This document shows, piece by piece, positions 63,759 through 64,000 of a stretch of 64,000 nt of DNA. The notes beneath the pieces were generated by a model, which was not told the DNA's origin, ran no database searches, and worked only from the letters and a program-made list of their open reading frames with translations. The stretch is from the NCBI GenBank assembly GCA_900319365.1, contig ONOE01000001.1, positions 171,977 to 235,976 on the forward strand. Reading direction: 5' to 3'. Both the position numbers and the translations under genes were made by a program. Numbering within the stretch: position 1 is the first letter of the stretch; each line of letters starts with the position of its first letter. The stretch is from an uncultured bacterium (GTDB lineage: Bacteria > Cyanobacteriota > Vampirovibrionia > Gastranaerophilales > Gastranaerophilaceae).

Positions 63759-63940
63759 ACTTTGATTATATTACAAACAAAAATCTAAAAGATGAAAGCT
63801 GTTTTATTAATATATATTAAGCGCTCAAAAATCGGTTAAATGGAGTATTTTTGCCATATGCAGGTTCAATGGGTTTAAAAATATCAAGATATGGTGTATG
63901 ATTTGAACAGATAGTTAAGTTTATATGAGGATTGTTTAAA

Positions 63941-64000
63941 ATGAAAAAGATTTACTATAGAGCCATGAAATCCGCTTATAATAACGCTTTCTGGAGGGGT
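63941..64000 (+). CDS. Start of a gene cut by the window edge
   Basis: ATG 63941 with GAGG about 11 nt upstream opens a frame (MKKIYYRAMKSAYNNAFWRG) that runs off the window after 20 codons. Too short to identify. The 180-bp gap between mnmE and this start shows no other feature. Confidence 0.45.
   Translation, partial: MKKIYYRAMKSAYNNAFWRG

Overview
The window is a 64 kb, low-GC, gene-dense bacterial chromosome segment, mostly housekeeping genes in short operons. Several traits fit a host-associated Melainabacteria/Gastranaerophilales-like bacterium: AT-rich intergenic DNA, a diderm-type envelope (TonB-like proteins, a type IV pilin-like protein, a GT8 glycosyltransferase of the LPS type), PPi-type phosphofructokinase, and many intergenic short repeats. 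This placement is inference from gene content; there is no rRNA in the window. No prophage, transposase or CRISPR array was seen.

Layout. 1-9.6 kb: cut-off DNA methyltransferase, mutL-ispE, accC-accB, efp, nadC-nadB, orphan NarL-type regulator. 9.7-20 kb: nusA and rimP separated by a four-helix-bundle (S23-type) gene that lies between two exact 35-bp inverted repeats; lepA; a 1233-residue exported TPR protein; SpoIID-like protein; LysM protein. 20-33 kb: small proteins, pheT, a predicted Cys-His-Asp hydrolase, trpS, an XRE regulator divergent from a pilin-like gene, hisS, two sugar ABC permeases, tRNA-Arg, a zinc-metallopeptidase-like gene broken by an in-frame stop, GT8. 33-47 kb: priA, aroE with a long disordered N-terminus, TrmB-like regulator, mtnP, two YggT-type proteins followed by trkA-trkH, an FAD protein, ybaK, PPi-PFK. 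47-56 kb: divergent small-protein/XRE pair, TPR protein, three secreted metzincin-like proteases, UvrD helicase, acetyltransferase, rnhA, PC4-like protein, DUF1643-like protein, tRNA-Gln. 56-64 kb: an exported glycine-zipper protein, 1 kb of repeat debris with a decayed gene, a four-gene envelope operon (VWA anchor, FHA-like polytopic protein, two TonB-like proteins), mnmE, and the start of another gene.

Main points of interest. (1) The VWA / FHA-like / TonB-like / zinc-ribbon-TonB-like operon at 57.9-62.4 kb looks like one envelope machine and does not match a system I can name. (2) The S23-type gene bounded by 35-bp inverted repeats between rimP and nusA resembles an rRNA intervening sequence moved into an mRNA. 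(3) Intergenic DNA carries several repeat families: two with a strict 8-bp period, often as inverted pairs, and a MITE-like family with GTAGGTCGGCAT ends. (4) Several genes have a -10 box within 6-9 nt of the start codon and no Shine-Dalgarno sequence, pointing to leaderless mRNAs. All coordinates and motifs were read by eye; no database search was possible.
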